This document shows positions 43,759-50,973 of a stretch of 64,000 nucleotides of DNA, in pieces (position 1 is the first letter of the stretch; each line of letters opens with the position of its first letter). The DNA comes from Parasphingorhabdus halotolerans (GTDB taxonomy: Bacteria; Pseudomonadota; Alphaproteobacteria; Sphingomonadales; Sphingomonadaceae), in NCBI RefSeq assembly GCF_012516475.1, contig NZ_CP051217.1, positions 3,162,001 through 3,226,000 of the forward strand, given 5' to 3'. The notes beneath the pieces are model-generated. The model had not been told where the DNA came from and did no database searches. It worked only from the letters and a program-made list of their open reading frames with translations. Position numbers and translations under genes: made by a program.

Positions 43759-44277
43759 TCAAATATTGTAGGGGCCAAGCAGTAACAACAGCTTTACGTC
43801 AATTCCGGCACCTTCCCGACGTTTCTCTGCGATAAATTCATCCAGCCGATTCAATGCGACACGGTGAACGGTGATATTCTCGCCCTCTACACCGCCGCCT
43901 TCGCTCACTTTTGCGAGTTTGCCCGCCTTGAACAGGGAAAAACTCTCTGAAACCATGCCGGGCGAAGAATAAAATTCTCCGCAGTCTTCCATGACTTCGG
44001 CGTGATAACCGGTTTCTTCTTCCAACTCGCGGATTGCAGCTATGGAAGCATCCTCGCCAGCGACATCATCATGATCGCCGACAAGGCCAGCAGGAAGCTC
44101 GATGCAGTTTTTGCCTAACGGAACGCGGAATTGCTCGACCAGCAGCACGTGATCGTCGTCGATAGCGAGAATAACCGCAGCGCGGATGCCTCGGCTGCGG
44201 GACACATATTCCCATTTGCCTTCGCGTTTCGCGGTAATGAAACGACCTTCCCACATGACTTCTATTTTGTCGGTCAT
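43759..44277 (-). CDS. Nudix hydrolase, ADP-ribose pyrophosphatase-like
   Basis: 172 residues from ATG 44277. The Nudix box region reads DASIAAIRELEEETGYHAEV (REL-EEE-TG core), with ELPAGLVGDHDD before it and YSSPGMVSESF after it, the layout of ADP-ribose and related pyrophosphatases. A longer frame to 44346 would overlap a region without a clear start. It hydrolyses nucleoside diphosphate compounds with magnesium. The N terminus carries a beta domain as in ADPRases. Confidence 0.85.
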   Translation of the reverse strand: MTDKIEVMWEGRFITAKREGKWEYVSRSRGIRAAVILAIDDDHVLLVEQFRVPLGKNCIELPAGLVGDHDDVAGEDASIAAIRELEEETGYHAEVMEDCGEFYSSPGMVSESFSLFKAGKLAKVSEGGGVEGENITVHRVALNRLDEFIAEKRREGAGIDVKLLLLLGPYNI

Positions 44278-44361
44278 AGATGTTCCGTTCTTGTGGAGCG
44301 TAGCCGAGACATCAGAAACCCTTCCCTCGATCATGATCGAGACCAACGCAATTTGGAGTGT

Positions 44362-45045
44362 TTACAGTTCGATCAGCCGATCAGGCAGTTCATTAGGATT
44401 TTCATGCGATTTTGGAAAATGTTCCTGAAGGACTGCGCCAACGTGACGAACAGCGGCAGCCATGCCTTCGCCTGGGCGACCGGCACGTATTTCGTCGATT
44501 AATGCAACCATTGCTTCGCCCCAGACTTCCGGAGCCACTTTGTTGACTATTGCCTCATCGGCAACAATTTCAGCGCGATGTTCGCCGAGAGAAACATAGA
44601 TTAAAATACCGGTCAGGCCCACCGTGCGGTGTTCTGCCCCGACTTTGAAATAATCAATCGCCCGCTTTCTCACTCGCCGCTGCTTCGTGCTCTTGGGCGT
44701 AACAGCTAATCTAAGTGGCATCCATGCGAATAGAAACCGCATCGCCAGAAACACAATCACGCTGATTATGAACACAATCGACATAAGCTCGGGAGCGGTA
44801 AAATCATGCCCCCAGCCACTAAACCAGCTGCTCAGTAAGTTTTGGTAAAAACCTGGAACGATGGCCAATGATGAGAGGAACAGGAACAATATACCAACGG
44901 CCCAATGCAGGCCGGCATCATGATATTTGTCCGAAAGCCCGGTAATGATCGTTACGATTTCACCGTCGGTCGTTTTCTCAGCTTCCCGCACCGCTGCGGT
45001 TACGAGCTTATGGTCAGCTTCGGAAAGTTGGTTCACTTTTGTCAT
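44362..45045 (-). CDS. TPM-domain membrane protein, type 1
   Basis: 227 residues. N-terminal TPM domain (about 1-45, DHKLVTAAVREAEKTTDGEI), then two helices (about 50-70 and 88-110) and a second soluble portion (AIDYFKVGAEHRTVGLTGIL and VSLGEHRAEIVADEAI) in the order shuffled relative to standard TPM proteins. Stop to start overlap with the neighbouring TPM gene is one base (44362-45045 and 45045-45875), so the two are made together. No activity demonstrated for the family beyond a proposed phosphatase/photosystem repair role. Confidence 0.8.
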   Translation of the reverse strand: MTKVNQLSEADHKLVTAAVREAEKTTDGEIVTIITGLSDKYHDAGLHWAVGILFLFLSSLAIVPGFYQNLLSSWFSGWGHDFTAPELMSIVFIISVIVFLAMRFLFAWMPLRLAVTPKSTKQRRVRKRAIDYFKVGAEHRTVGLTGILIYVSLGEHRAEIVADEAIVNKVAPEVWGEAMVALIDEIRAGRPGEGMAAAVRHVGAVLQEHFPKSHENPNELPDRLIEL

Positions 45046-45875
45046 TACCAGCCCCCTGAAGCGCCGCCGCCGCCGAAGCTGCCGCCTCCGCCGCTAAAGC
45101 CGCCGCCACCGCTGAAGCCGCCACCGCCGCCCCAACTGGAACCACTACTGCTACCGCTGCCCCAATCACTACCGCCCCATATGACAACCGGACCAGCGCC
45201 ACCGCGATAACGCTTGCCGCCGCGCCGTGCCGAACGGATTGAGGAAATGATAATCCATAGGATGACAATGATCCAGAAGATGGCGAGGAATCCTCCTCCG
45301 CTGTCCGCACTATTTTGGTAGGTAGACGCTTGCTGGGCAATGGCGAGAGCCTCATCTTCGGGCAAGGTGATCTGCGTGGCAATACGATCTACACCCGCCA
45401 ATATCCCTGCCGGCATATCACCATCGCGAAAACGCGGCAGAATATCGCTCTGAATGATATTGCTCGACAGAGCGTCAGTTAAGATGCCTTCCAACCCGTA
45501 ACCCACTTCGATGCGTACTTTGCGGTCATTGGGAGCGACCAGCAAAATTACGCCATTATCCTTCTCAGTTTCACCCACGCCGTCCTGGCCAATGCCCCAC
45601 GTCCGGCCCAGTTGATAGCCATAATCGGCAATGTCATAGCCATCGAGGCTGTTGACTGTGGCAACGACCAATTGCCGGTTCGACTGGGTTTCCAGAGCTT
45701 CCAGTTGGGATGTGAGCGCAGCTTCCTGAGCCGGATCCAGAATATTTGCCTGATCGACAACGCGGCCGGTAAGGGCAGGGAAGTTTTGCGCAGACACCGG
45801 ACTGGTGATCGCGACCAGCGCGAAAACCAACCCGGCTATCAAAAATTCAAATGGTCTGCGAACAATGTCTACCAC
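45045..45875 (-). CDS. TPM-domain protein (YgcG-like) with glycine-rich tail
   Basis: 276 residues: signal peptide (about 1-29, ending VSAQ), TPM_phosphatase domain (about 32-150: FPALTGRVVDQANILDPAQE, TEKDNGVILLVAPNDRKVRI and VGYGLEGILTDALSS), one membrane helix (about 197-217, FLAIFWIIVILWIIISS) and a repetitive Gly/Ser tail ending GGGGASGGW. This is the YgcG/TPM architecture that pairs with LemA, the gene immediately upstream on this strand. Confidence 0.87.
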   Translation of the reverse strand: MVDIVRRPFEFLIAGLVFALVAITSPVSAQNFPALTGRVVDQANILDPAQEAALTSQLEALETQSNRQLVVATVNSLDGYDIADYGYQLGRTWGIGQDGVGETEKDNGVILLVAPNDRKVRIEVGYGLEGILTDALSSNIIQSDILPRFRDGDMPAGILAGVDRIATQITLPEDEALAIAQQASTYQNSADSGGGFLAIFWIIVILWIIISSIRSARRGGKRYRGGAGPVVIWGGSDWGSGSSSGSSWGGGGGFSGGGGFSGGGGSFGGGGASGGW

Positions 45876-45880
45876 CAGAT

Positions 45881-46471
45881 TTAAAACTTCACAGACGGAG
45901 CTTCTTCAGCGCCTTCGGTGGTTGCCGCAAATGGTTCCATCGGCTCTGCGCCATGAATGATTTTTGCGCCGATGATATCCGGGAAAGTTCGGATGGTGGT
46001 GTTATATTGGCGGACCGCTTCGTTGTAATCGCGCCGGGCCACGTTGATCCTGTTTTCGGTCCCTTCCAACTGGCTTTGCAACGCCAGAAAATTCTCGTTG
46101 GATTTCAGTTCGGGGTAAGCTTCCACCGTAGCCAGTAAGCGACCCAAGCCTTGTGAAAGCGCACCCTGCGCTGCGGCATATTCCTGAACCTTGGCAGCAT
46201 CGCCCAGATCATCGGCGCTGACCTGAATAGATGTTGCTTTTGCGCGCGCTTCAACGACGGCTGTTAAAGTGTCTTGCTCCTGCGCTGCGAAGCCTTTGAC
46301 GGTTTCGACGAGATTGGGGATCAAATCGGCCCGCCGCTGATAGGTGCTTTCTACGTCAGCCCATTTGGCTTTGGCATTTTCTTCGGCCGTTGGGACGCTG
46401 TTGATACCGCACGCGCTCAAGCTCAAGGCAATTGCTGGAACCAGCAAGAATTTCGCTATTCTATTAAGCAT
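45881..46471 (-). CDS. LemA family lipoprotein
   Basis: 196 residues from ATG 46471 after GGAGGAAATTC. The lipobox LSLSAC follows a hydrophobic signal, so it is probably an outer- or inner-membrane lipoprotein. Then comes the LemA coiled-coil domain: NAKAKWADVESTYQRRADLI, PNLVETVKGF and VEARAKATS, and NFLALQSQLEGTENRINVAR. LemA proteins typically occur with TPM-domain genes, as downstream here; they share one operon. Function not defined. Confidence 0.88.
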   Translation of the reverse strand: MLNRIAKFLLVPAIALSLSACGINSVPTAEENAKAKWADVESTYQRRADLIPNLVETVKGFAAQEQDTLTAVVEARAKATSIQVSADDLGDAAKVQEYAAAQGALSQGLGRLLATVEAYPELKSNENFLALQSQLEGTENRINVARRDYNEAVRQYNTTIRTFPDIIGAKIIHGAEPMEPFAATTEGAEEAPSVKF

Positions 46472-46621
46472 GATCTGAATTTCCTCCATCATCGCAGCGT
46501 TTCACTGCCACCGATGTAAAAATAGGTGTCAAAGCACGCAATTGCAATCACTTCTCTCGACAAGGCACGGCTTTTCAGGCATTTCGTCAGCCCTATATTA
46601 AATTCGGAAGGGAAGCTAATC

Positions 46622-47038
46622 ATGTTGAGTGAATTTAAAGACTTTATTCTAAAGGGGAATGTCCTCGATCTGGCCGTTGCGGTTATCATTGGTGCAGCAT
46701 TTGCGACCATCACCACCTCGCTGACCGAAGATGTGATTATGCCACTCGTGAGCGCGATCGCCGGTACACCAGACTTTTCGAACATGTTCATTCTTCTTGG
46801 TGCTGTTCCAGACGGTGTCAACGCGACCGACTATGCTGCGCTTAAGGCAGCCGGGGTTCCAATGCTCGGCTGGGGTCAATTTTTGACTGTTGTCATCAAT
46901 TTTGTGATTTTGGCTTTCATCATTTTCATGATTGTGCGCTATGCCAATAAAGTCATGAAGAAAGCCGAAGAGGCTGACGCTGGCCCAAGTGAAATTGATT
47001 TGCTGACGGAAATTCGGGATGAGTTAAAAAAATCCTGA
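46622..47038 (+). CDS. mscL: Large-conductance mechanosensitive channel MscL
   Basis: 138 residues, MLSEFKDFILKGNVLDLAVA then VIIGAAFATITTSLTEDVIM, followed by a short periplasmic loop and a second helix (about 85-105, GWGQFLTVVINFVILAFIIF). Two helices and a cytoplasmic coil (EIDLLTEIRDELKKS) are the MscL layout. It protects against osmotic downshock. ATG 46622 after GGAAGGGAAG. Its stop is followed by an AT-rich stretch and a hairpin. Confidence 0.93.
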   Translation: MLSEFKDFILKGNVLDLAVAVIIGAAFATITTSLTEDVIMPLVSAIAGTPDFSNMFILLGAVPDGVNATDYAALKAAGVPMLGWGQFLTVVINFVILAFIIFMIVRYANKVMKKAEEADAGPSEIDLLTEIRDELKKS

Positions 47039-47065
47039 TTTATTAAATATTTATAAATTTTATTT

Positions 47066-47124
47066 GCCCCCTTGGGAACCGACACACCATCAGTGGGTTG
47101 AACATCCCAGAGGGGCATTTTTTT
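47066..47124 (+). terminator. Long hairpin with T run between mscL and lipoprotein 1
   Basis: GCCCCCTTGGGA (47066-47077) pairs with TCCCAGAGGGGC (47105-47116), 10-11 pairs around a 27-base loop, then ATTTTTTTT. It could end the mscL transcript or, because lipoprotein 1 begins 33 bases later, act as an attenuator in that gene's leader. Confidence 0.6.
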
Positions 47125-47156
47125 TGTCCCTTCATCTGGGAATGAGGGAAAATATA

Positions 47157-47423
47157 ATGCGTAAATTGACAATTTTCACCGCGACAGCAGCTGCTCTGGC
47201 ACTGAGCGCTTGCGCGCAGGAAGACACAAGCGGCGCAGAAACTGCAACCGAAGTGGAAGCACAGAAAGCCGAAATGGAAGCGGATCGTCTTGACGAAGCC
47301 GCTGATAACGCCACGACCGAAGCTGGCGAAGAAGCTTTGGAGGATAAAGCGGCTGCGATGGAAGACAAGGCGGACGTTCTGGAAGAGAAAGCTGACGAAG
47401 AAGAAGGCGTTCTTGCGCAGTAG
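47157..47423 (+). CDS. Small acidic lipoprotein 1 (paralogue of lipoprotein 2)
   Basis: 88 residues: MRKLTIFTATAAALALSACA gives a lipoprotein signal with lipobox LSAC. The mature part is almost wholly acidic and alanine-rich heptad-like sequence (EVEAQKAEMEADRLDEAADN and ALEDKAAAMEDKADVLEEKA), likely one long helix. No catalytic motif. The signal peptide, the leader hairpin and the 3' terminator resemble those of lipoprotein 2 (47652). ATG 47157; no strong ribosome site beyond GAGGGAAAATATA. Confidence 0.72.
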   Translation: MRKLTIFTATAAALALSACAQEDTSGAETATEVEAQKAEMEADRLDEAADNATTEAGEEALEDKAAAMEDKADVLEEKADEEEGVLAQ

Positions 47424-47454
47424 CTAAAGATTTCCCTGTTGGGGAACTAGAGGA

Positions 47455-47489
47455 GGGCCAACCGGGTAACCGGTTGGTCCTTTTATTTT
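47455..47489 (+). terminator. Terminator after lipoprotein 1
   Basis: GGGCCAACCGG (47455-47465) pairs with CCGGTTGGTCC (47470-47480) around GTAA, followed by TTTTATTTT. The preceding TGGGGAACTAGAGGAGGGC (47440-47458) is identical to bases before the terminator of lipoprotein 2. Confidence 0.88.
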
Positions 47490-47606
47490 GCGATTTGCTT
47501 AACGGAGAGCGGTCCGAAGAGCAAAAAAATATGTAAAAACAGTGATATAGCATTTTTATGAATTTTTTGTGATACTTCTCCGTTTAGTCGCTCTATAGGC
47601 CCGCCA

Positions 47607-47628
47607 GCCGAATGTTGATTCGGCCTTT
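47607..47628 (+). promoter_or_regulatory. Leader hairpin of lipoprotein 2
   Basis: GCCGAAT (47607-47613) and ATTCGGC (47618-47624) form a 7-pair stem with loop GTTG, followed by CTTTT, 24 bases before the ATG at 47652. It looks like a small terminator or attenuator in the leader. Confidence 0.45.
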
Positions 47629-47651
47629 TAGAATATTCTAGGGAAATCAAG

Positions 47652-47894
47652 ATGCGTAAATTTACTGTTCTGGCTGCTTCTGCAGCTGCTGTTCTGGCAC
47701 TTAGTGCTTGTGGTGCTCCTGCTGAAGAAGCTGCGACCGAAGAAGTTGCTGCTGAAGAAGTTGCACCTGCTGAAGATGCGATGGCTGCTGATGCCATGGC
47801 TACCGAAGAAGCTGCTCCTGCTGCAGACGCAGCAACTGCTGAAGCTGCTCCTGCAGACGAAGCTGCTGCACCTGCTGAAGCTGCTACCGAGTAA
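47652..47894 (+). CDS. Small Ala/Glu-rich lipoprotein 2
   Basis: 80 residues, MRKFTVLAASAAAVLALSAC followed by GAPAEEAATEEVAAEEVAP and further Ala/Glu/Pro repeats. Lipobox LSAC puts it in a membrane by its acyl group. The mature part is nearly pure A, E, P, D and T with imperfect repeats, unlikely to fold into a globular domain. Its signal peptide is close to that of lipoprotein 1, and the 3' end carries the same 19-base run and matching terminator, so the two arose by duplication. Role unknown; an envelope spacer is one possibility. Confidence 0.72.
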   Translation: MRKFTVLAASAAAVLALSACGAPAEEAATEEVAAEEVAPAEDAMAADAMATEEAAPAADAATAEAAPADEAAAPAEAATE

Positions 47895-47935
47895 GCCAAC
47901 AATATCTGGAATTCCCTTTTTGGGGAACTAGAGGA

Positions 47936-47966
47936 GGGCTAACCGGATACCGGTTAGCCCTTTTTT
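47936..47966 (+). terminator. Terminator after lipoprotein 2
   Basis: GGGCTAACCGG (47936-47946) pairs with CCGGTTAGCCC (47950-47960) around ATA, followed by six T. Compensated changes relative to the terminator after lipoprotein 1 (C-A-A to T-A-A with the matching partner) support a functional stem. Confidence 0.9.
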
Positions 47967-48013
47967 GTGTCTGCTCACTGTTCATTCAGGATTTTGCGCC
48001 TATATAGAGACTG

Positions 48014-48345
48014 TTCGTTTCTGCGGACTATGGTGATAAATTGTGATGTGCAATAGACACAGCGGACCCGGGGGCAGTACCCGGCGGCTCCACCATCTAT
48101 TTCGTTTCGGCGAAGTAATTGAAGGGGCCGAACCAGGATCGACGTGTGTTCAAAAGCATTATTTTTGCCCGGCCTGAGTATGCCGTGATTGCTCGCAAAC
48201 TATAAGTGCAAACGATAATGAAGCACTCGCTATTGCTGCCTAACCCATTGATCGCAAGATCATAAGTTAGAAAGCTAATGCGCGGTTGAACCCACCGGGC
48301 AACAGAAGGGAATTCAGCGGTTTTGGGCGCACCGGGCAACAGAAG
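48014..48345 (+). ncRNA. ssrA: Permuted two-piece tmRNA (ssrA)
   Basis: The acceptor piece comes first: T arm CCGGG-GGCAGTA-CCCGG (48068-48084), acceptor 3' strand CGGCTCC (48085-48091), ACCA to 48095. The coding piece follows, starting GGGGCCG (48124-48130), which pairs fully with CGGCTCC, then GAACCAGGATCGACG. The tag frame GCAAACGATAATGAA to TAA (48208-48243) encodes ANDNEALAIAA, a typical alphaproteobacterial degradation tag with hydrophobic end. GGGCAACAGAAG repeats in the 3' part belong to pseudoknots. The permuted order is the known alphaproteobacterial arrangement. Outer ends are approximate. It rescues stalled ribosomes with SmpB. Confidence 0.9.
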
Positions 48346-48371
48346 CGTCCTACTTTTCTTACATCTGACCG

Positions 48372-48602
48372 TTAATAATCACGTCCATAAGTTTTGTGAT
48401 AATCAATCGCTTCGATCATTTTTGCCCCGGCCATGAACACCGAGCCGGTACACGCCAGAAACAGCAGGACGCCGCCATATCCCGGATATTGCACGATATA
48501 ATCTTCACCGCGGGCAATGGCACCGGTGGCAAGTGCGTAGGTGATGAGGAAGGCCTCAAACTTGGTTTTGATAATGAACAGGCGTCGGATTTTCTTCCAC
48601 AT
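48372..48602 (-). CDS. Small two-helix membrane protein next to ssrA
   Basis: 76 residues with two probable helices (about 17-33 and 42-62) and charged ends (MWKKIRRLFIIKTKFEAF; AIDYHKTYGRDY). I recall similar short proteins as hypotheticals in sphingomonads but cannot name a family. ATG at 48602. There is no other gene between ssrA and astB, so a small conserved gene is plausible; support beyond open frame and helices is limited. Confidence 0.5.
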   Translation of the reverse strand: MWKKIRRLFIIKTKFEAFLITYALATGAIARGEDYIVQYPGYGGVLLFLACTGSVFMAGAKMIEAIDYHKTYGRDY

Positions 48603-48703
48603 GTGCTAAATACCGCAAGGGTCGTGCCAACCCTTGAAAACCGCGATTTCTTCAAGTGAAATATGGTAAACTGTAAGTTAATCCGACAGCTTTGGGTTAG
48701 TTG

Positions 48704-49966
48704 TTAACTAGCCAATTTGGAAAGTCCGCATGCTGCCAAAAGCTGGCTGCGTGCTTCGTGGATTTCATTGAGCAGATCAACTGATGTTAACTGGGTGGGG
48801 GAAATGCTCCCGGGCCAGTATTTTTCTACAACCGCCGAAATTTTATCGAGTTTTTCGTGTGTGGCTATAAATTTTTGATTGACTGTTTCCGGGTCGGCAA
48901 CGACGCGTAGACGCAAGCAAGCGGGACCGCCACCATTGGCCATGGATTGGCGTACATCGACCGGGCATATTTTGCTGATGGGTCCATTTCCGGCAACCAA
49001 TTCCCGCAAATAGCTCCACACTGCAGCGTTACCCTGGGCCTCTGTTGGCAAGATCAGCGCCATACCGCCATCATCAGGCAAGGTGACCAATTGTGCATTA
49101 AAAAGATAAGATTCGATCGCATCGGCCAGGCTGACTTTGCTGGCGGGAACGATGATGATTTCCGCTTCGGGGAGTTTTGAGAGAATCTCCGCATAAAGCA
49201 CATCAGGTTCAGCAAAGGCTTGTTCATGGGTAAAGAGCACGCGCTCATTTGCGACAGCGACCACATCATTGTGAAACGCGCCTGCGGCAATTGCTGTCTC
49301 GGACTGTTGAGCAAAAATGACTTTATTCTCATCCAGGCCATGAGTCCGGGCGATGGCTTTGCTGGCCTCTATATGCTGTCGCGCAGGGAAGGGACCGCCA
49401 GCTTTTCCGTAAACGAAAATCTCAAGCCCGGCCTGATCGTGGGTATTGCACAAGCGCATATGATTTGCGGCCCCTTCATCGCCAAAAGGCGACGGCACCG
49501 GAGAGTGAACTGCGAAATAGTTCTGGTCCGCAAAAGCCAATTGCAGTTGCGCAAAAGTCCCTGGCCATTCGTGGCTGCGGTGCGGCATGGTTTGCAGGTT
49601 TGCGACCGTCAAGTGGCATTTCCCGTCAATGCTGTCGGGAGTCGGTGAAACAGTGGCAGCATTCGCGGCCCACATCGATGAGGCCGAAAAGGCAGCAGCG
49701 CGGATATGAGGCTCCGCTTCAGCGATGCTGGTTCCCAGTTTGTCCAGCCAACCGGTATTCGGTCGATCCAGCGGCATAAAAAAGCCCTGCGCCAGTCCCA
49801 AATCCATATTGTGCCGCATCTTCGCAATGCCTTGCAGCGCAGCCTCGCGCGGATAGGCGGTTTCCCCGGCATTGGTGGACGATGCGATATTGCCGAGGCT
49901 CAGGCCTGCGTAGTTATGACTAGGCCCGATAATGCCGTCGAAGTTGATTTCCACTGGCTTGCTCAT
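48704..49966 (-). CDS. astB: N-succinylarginine dihydrolase (AstB)
   Basis: 420 residues, EINFDGIIGPSHNYAGLSLG (AstB opening) and amidinotransferase fold motifs; the core sequence QQSETAIAAGAFHNDVVAVA holds the active-site His-Asn/Asp region, and GGGPACLRLRVV near residue 365 carries the catalytic Cys. It converts N2-succinylarginine to N2-succinylornithine, step 2 of the arginine succinyltransferase pathway. Its start overlaps the end of astA by four bases. Confidence 0.92.
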   Translation of the reverse strand: MSKPVEINFDGIIGPSHNYAGLSLGNIASSTNAGETAYPREAALQGIAKMRHNMDLGLAQGFFMPLDRPNTGWLDKLGTSIAEAEPHIRAAAFSASSMWAANAATVSPTPDSIDGKCHLTVANLQTMPHRSHEWPGTFAQLQLAFADQNYFAVHSPVPSPFGDEGAANHMRLCNTHDQAGLEIFVYGKAGGPFPARQHIEASKAIARTHGLDENKVIFAQQSETAIAAGAFHNDVVAVANERVLFTHEQAFAEPDVLYAEILSKLPEAEIIIVPASKVSLADAIESYLFNAQLVTLPDDGGMALILPTEAQGNAAVWSYLRELVAGNGPISKICPVDVRQSMANGGGPACLRLRVVADPETVNQKFIATHEKLDKISAVVEKYWPGSISPTQLTSVDLLNEIHEARSQLLAACGLSKLAS

Positions 49967-50973
49967 CGCGCGATATACCGGATTTCATCTCCCACCGAGA
50001 GGCCAATGTTGCTGGCCGCTTCGGCATCAATAGTAACGCCTTCACCATTTTCGCTGATCATCGCATATGTTGCCTGAAATTCACCGAGATTGCCGCGCGA
50101 AATAATGGATTTTTCCGTGCCTTCATCGATCCCGGTAATCACGGCCAGTTTGGACTTTCTGATGCTCGTCACATCATTGGTTTTTGCTATCATCGTCGGT
50201 CCGCCGTCAAAAATATCGACATAGCCGTCATAAGAAAAATTCTCGTTCTCCAGCATCCGCATCGCAGCGCGGCCATTGGGATGAGGCACACCGATTGCGG
50301 CCCGCGCAGTCTCACTGAGCATCGCAGTGTAAATCGGATGTTTCGGCATAAGGTCGGCGATGAATTGATTGCCGTGAATGGCATTGAAATAGTCGGCATC
50401 CTGAAAGTTCATGCCAAAGAATCGACCGGCGAGCCCGTCCCAGAAGGGAGAACCCCCGGCTTCGTCTATCACGCCGCGTAACTCGGCAAAAATCTTGTCG
50501 CCAAAACGCTGACGATGTTCCTTGATAAACAGATAGCGACTCCGCGCCAACAACATGCCGAGTCCGCCAGCACGTTCATTGGGGTGCAGAAATAGTCCGC
50601 CCACTTCGCTGGAGCCTTCCAGATCGGTTACCAGCGATAGCATTTGCGCGCTGAATGTCCGGTCCAGTTCCTTGCTGGTTTGCGATAGGGTGCTGAGGCG
50701 ATAGGAATAAAACGGCCAGCTTTGTCCCACTTTGGTAAAAAGCTGGGATGTCCCTCGAACTACGCCGGTTTCAATATTTTCCAGAACCATAACGAACAGG
50801 TCGTTGCCATGTTCATCATTGGTCCGGTCATAAGCGCGCTGCGAACGCTCGAGTTTCGCTGTCAGGGACTGCTTGTCAGCAGGCAGGTTTGTAAAACCAC
50901 CACCCGTCAGCTTCGCCATTTCATAAATATGCTGCAGATCATCCAATCGCGCCGCGCGTATTCTATAACTCAT
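49963..50973 (-). CDS. astA: Arginine N-succinyltransferase (AstA)
   Basis: 336 residues, YRIRAARLDDLQHIYEMAKL with the AstA motifs GGGFTNLPADKQSLTAKLE, FLHPNERAGGLGMLLARSRY and AELRGVIDEAGGSPFWDGLA. A GNAT-like fold transfers succinyl from succinyl-CoA to arginine, the first step of the pathway. The start overlaps the M20 hydrolase stop by four bases, so all three genes are one coupled transcript. Confidence 0.92.
   Translation of the reverse strand: MSYRIRAARLDDLQHIYEMAKLTGGGFTNLPADKQSLTAKLERSQRAYDRTNDEHGNDLFVMVLENIETGVVRGTSQLFTKVGQSWPFYSYRLSTLSQTSKELDRTFSAQMLSLVTDLEGSSEVGGLFLHPNERAGGLGMLLARSRYLFIKEHRQRFGDKIFAELRGVIDEAGGSPFWDGLAGRFFGMNFQDADYFNAIHGNQFIADLMPKHPIYTAMLSETARAAIGVPHPNGRAAMRMLENENFSYDGYVDIFDGGPTMIAKTNDVTSIRKSKLAVITGIDEGTEKSIISRGNLGEFQATYAMISENGEGVTIDAEAASNIGLSVGDEIRYIAR

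Noticed and set aside
44278..44346. N-terminal extension of the Nudix protein
   Set aside because: No ribosome site and no homology-like pattern before MTDKIEVMWEGRF.
48097..48339. Minus-strand reading frame across the coding piece of ssrA
   Set aside because: The stretch is explained by tmRNA structure and the tag frame; no ribosome site.
48293..48345. Two exact 16-base repeats considered as a CRISPR-like or mobile repeat
   Set aside because: They lie inside the tmRNA 3' region, only two copies, spacing 21 bases; pseudoknot sequence is the better reading. No CRISPR array seen anywhere in the window.
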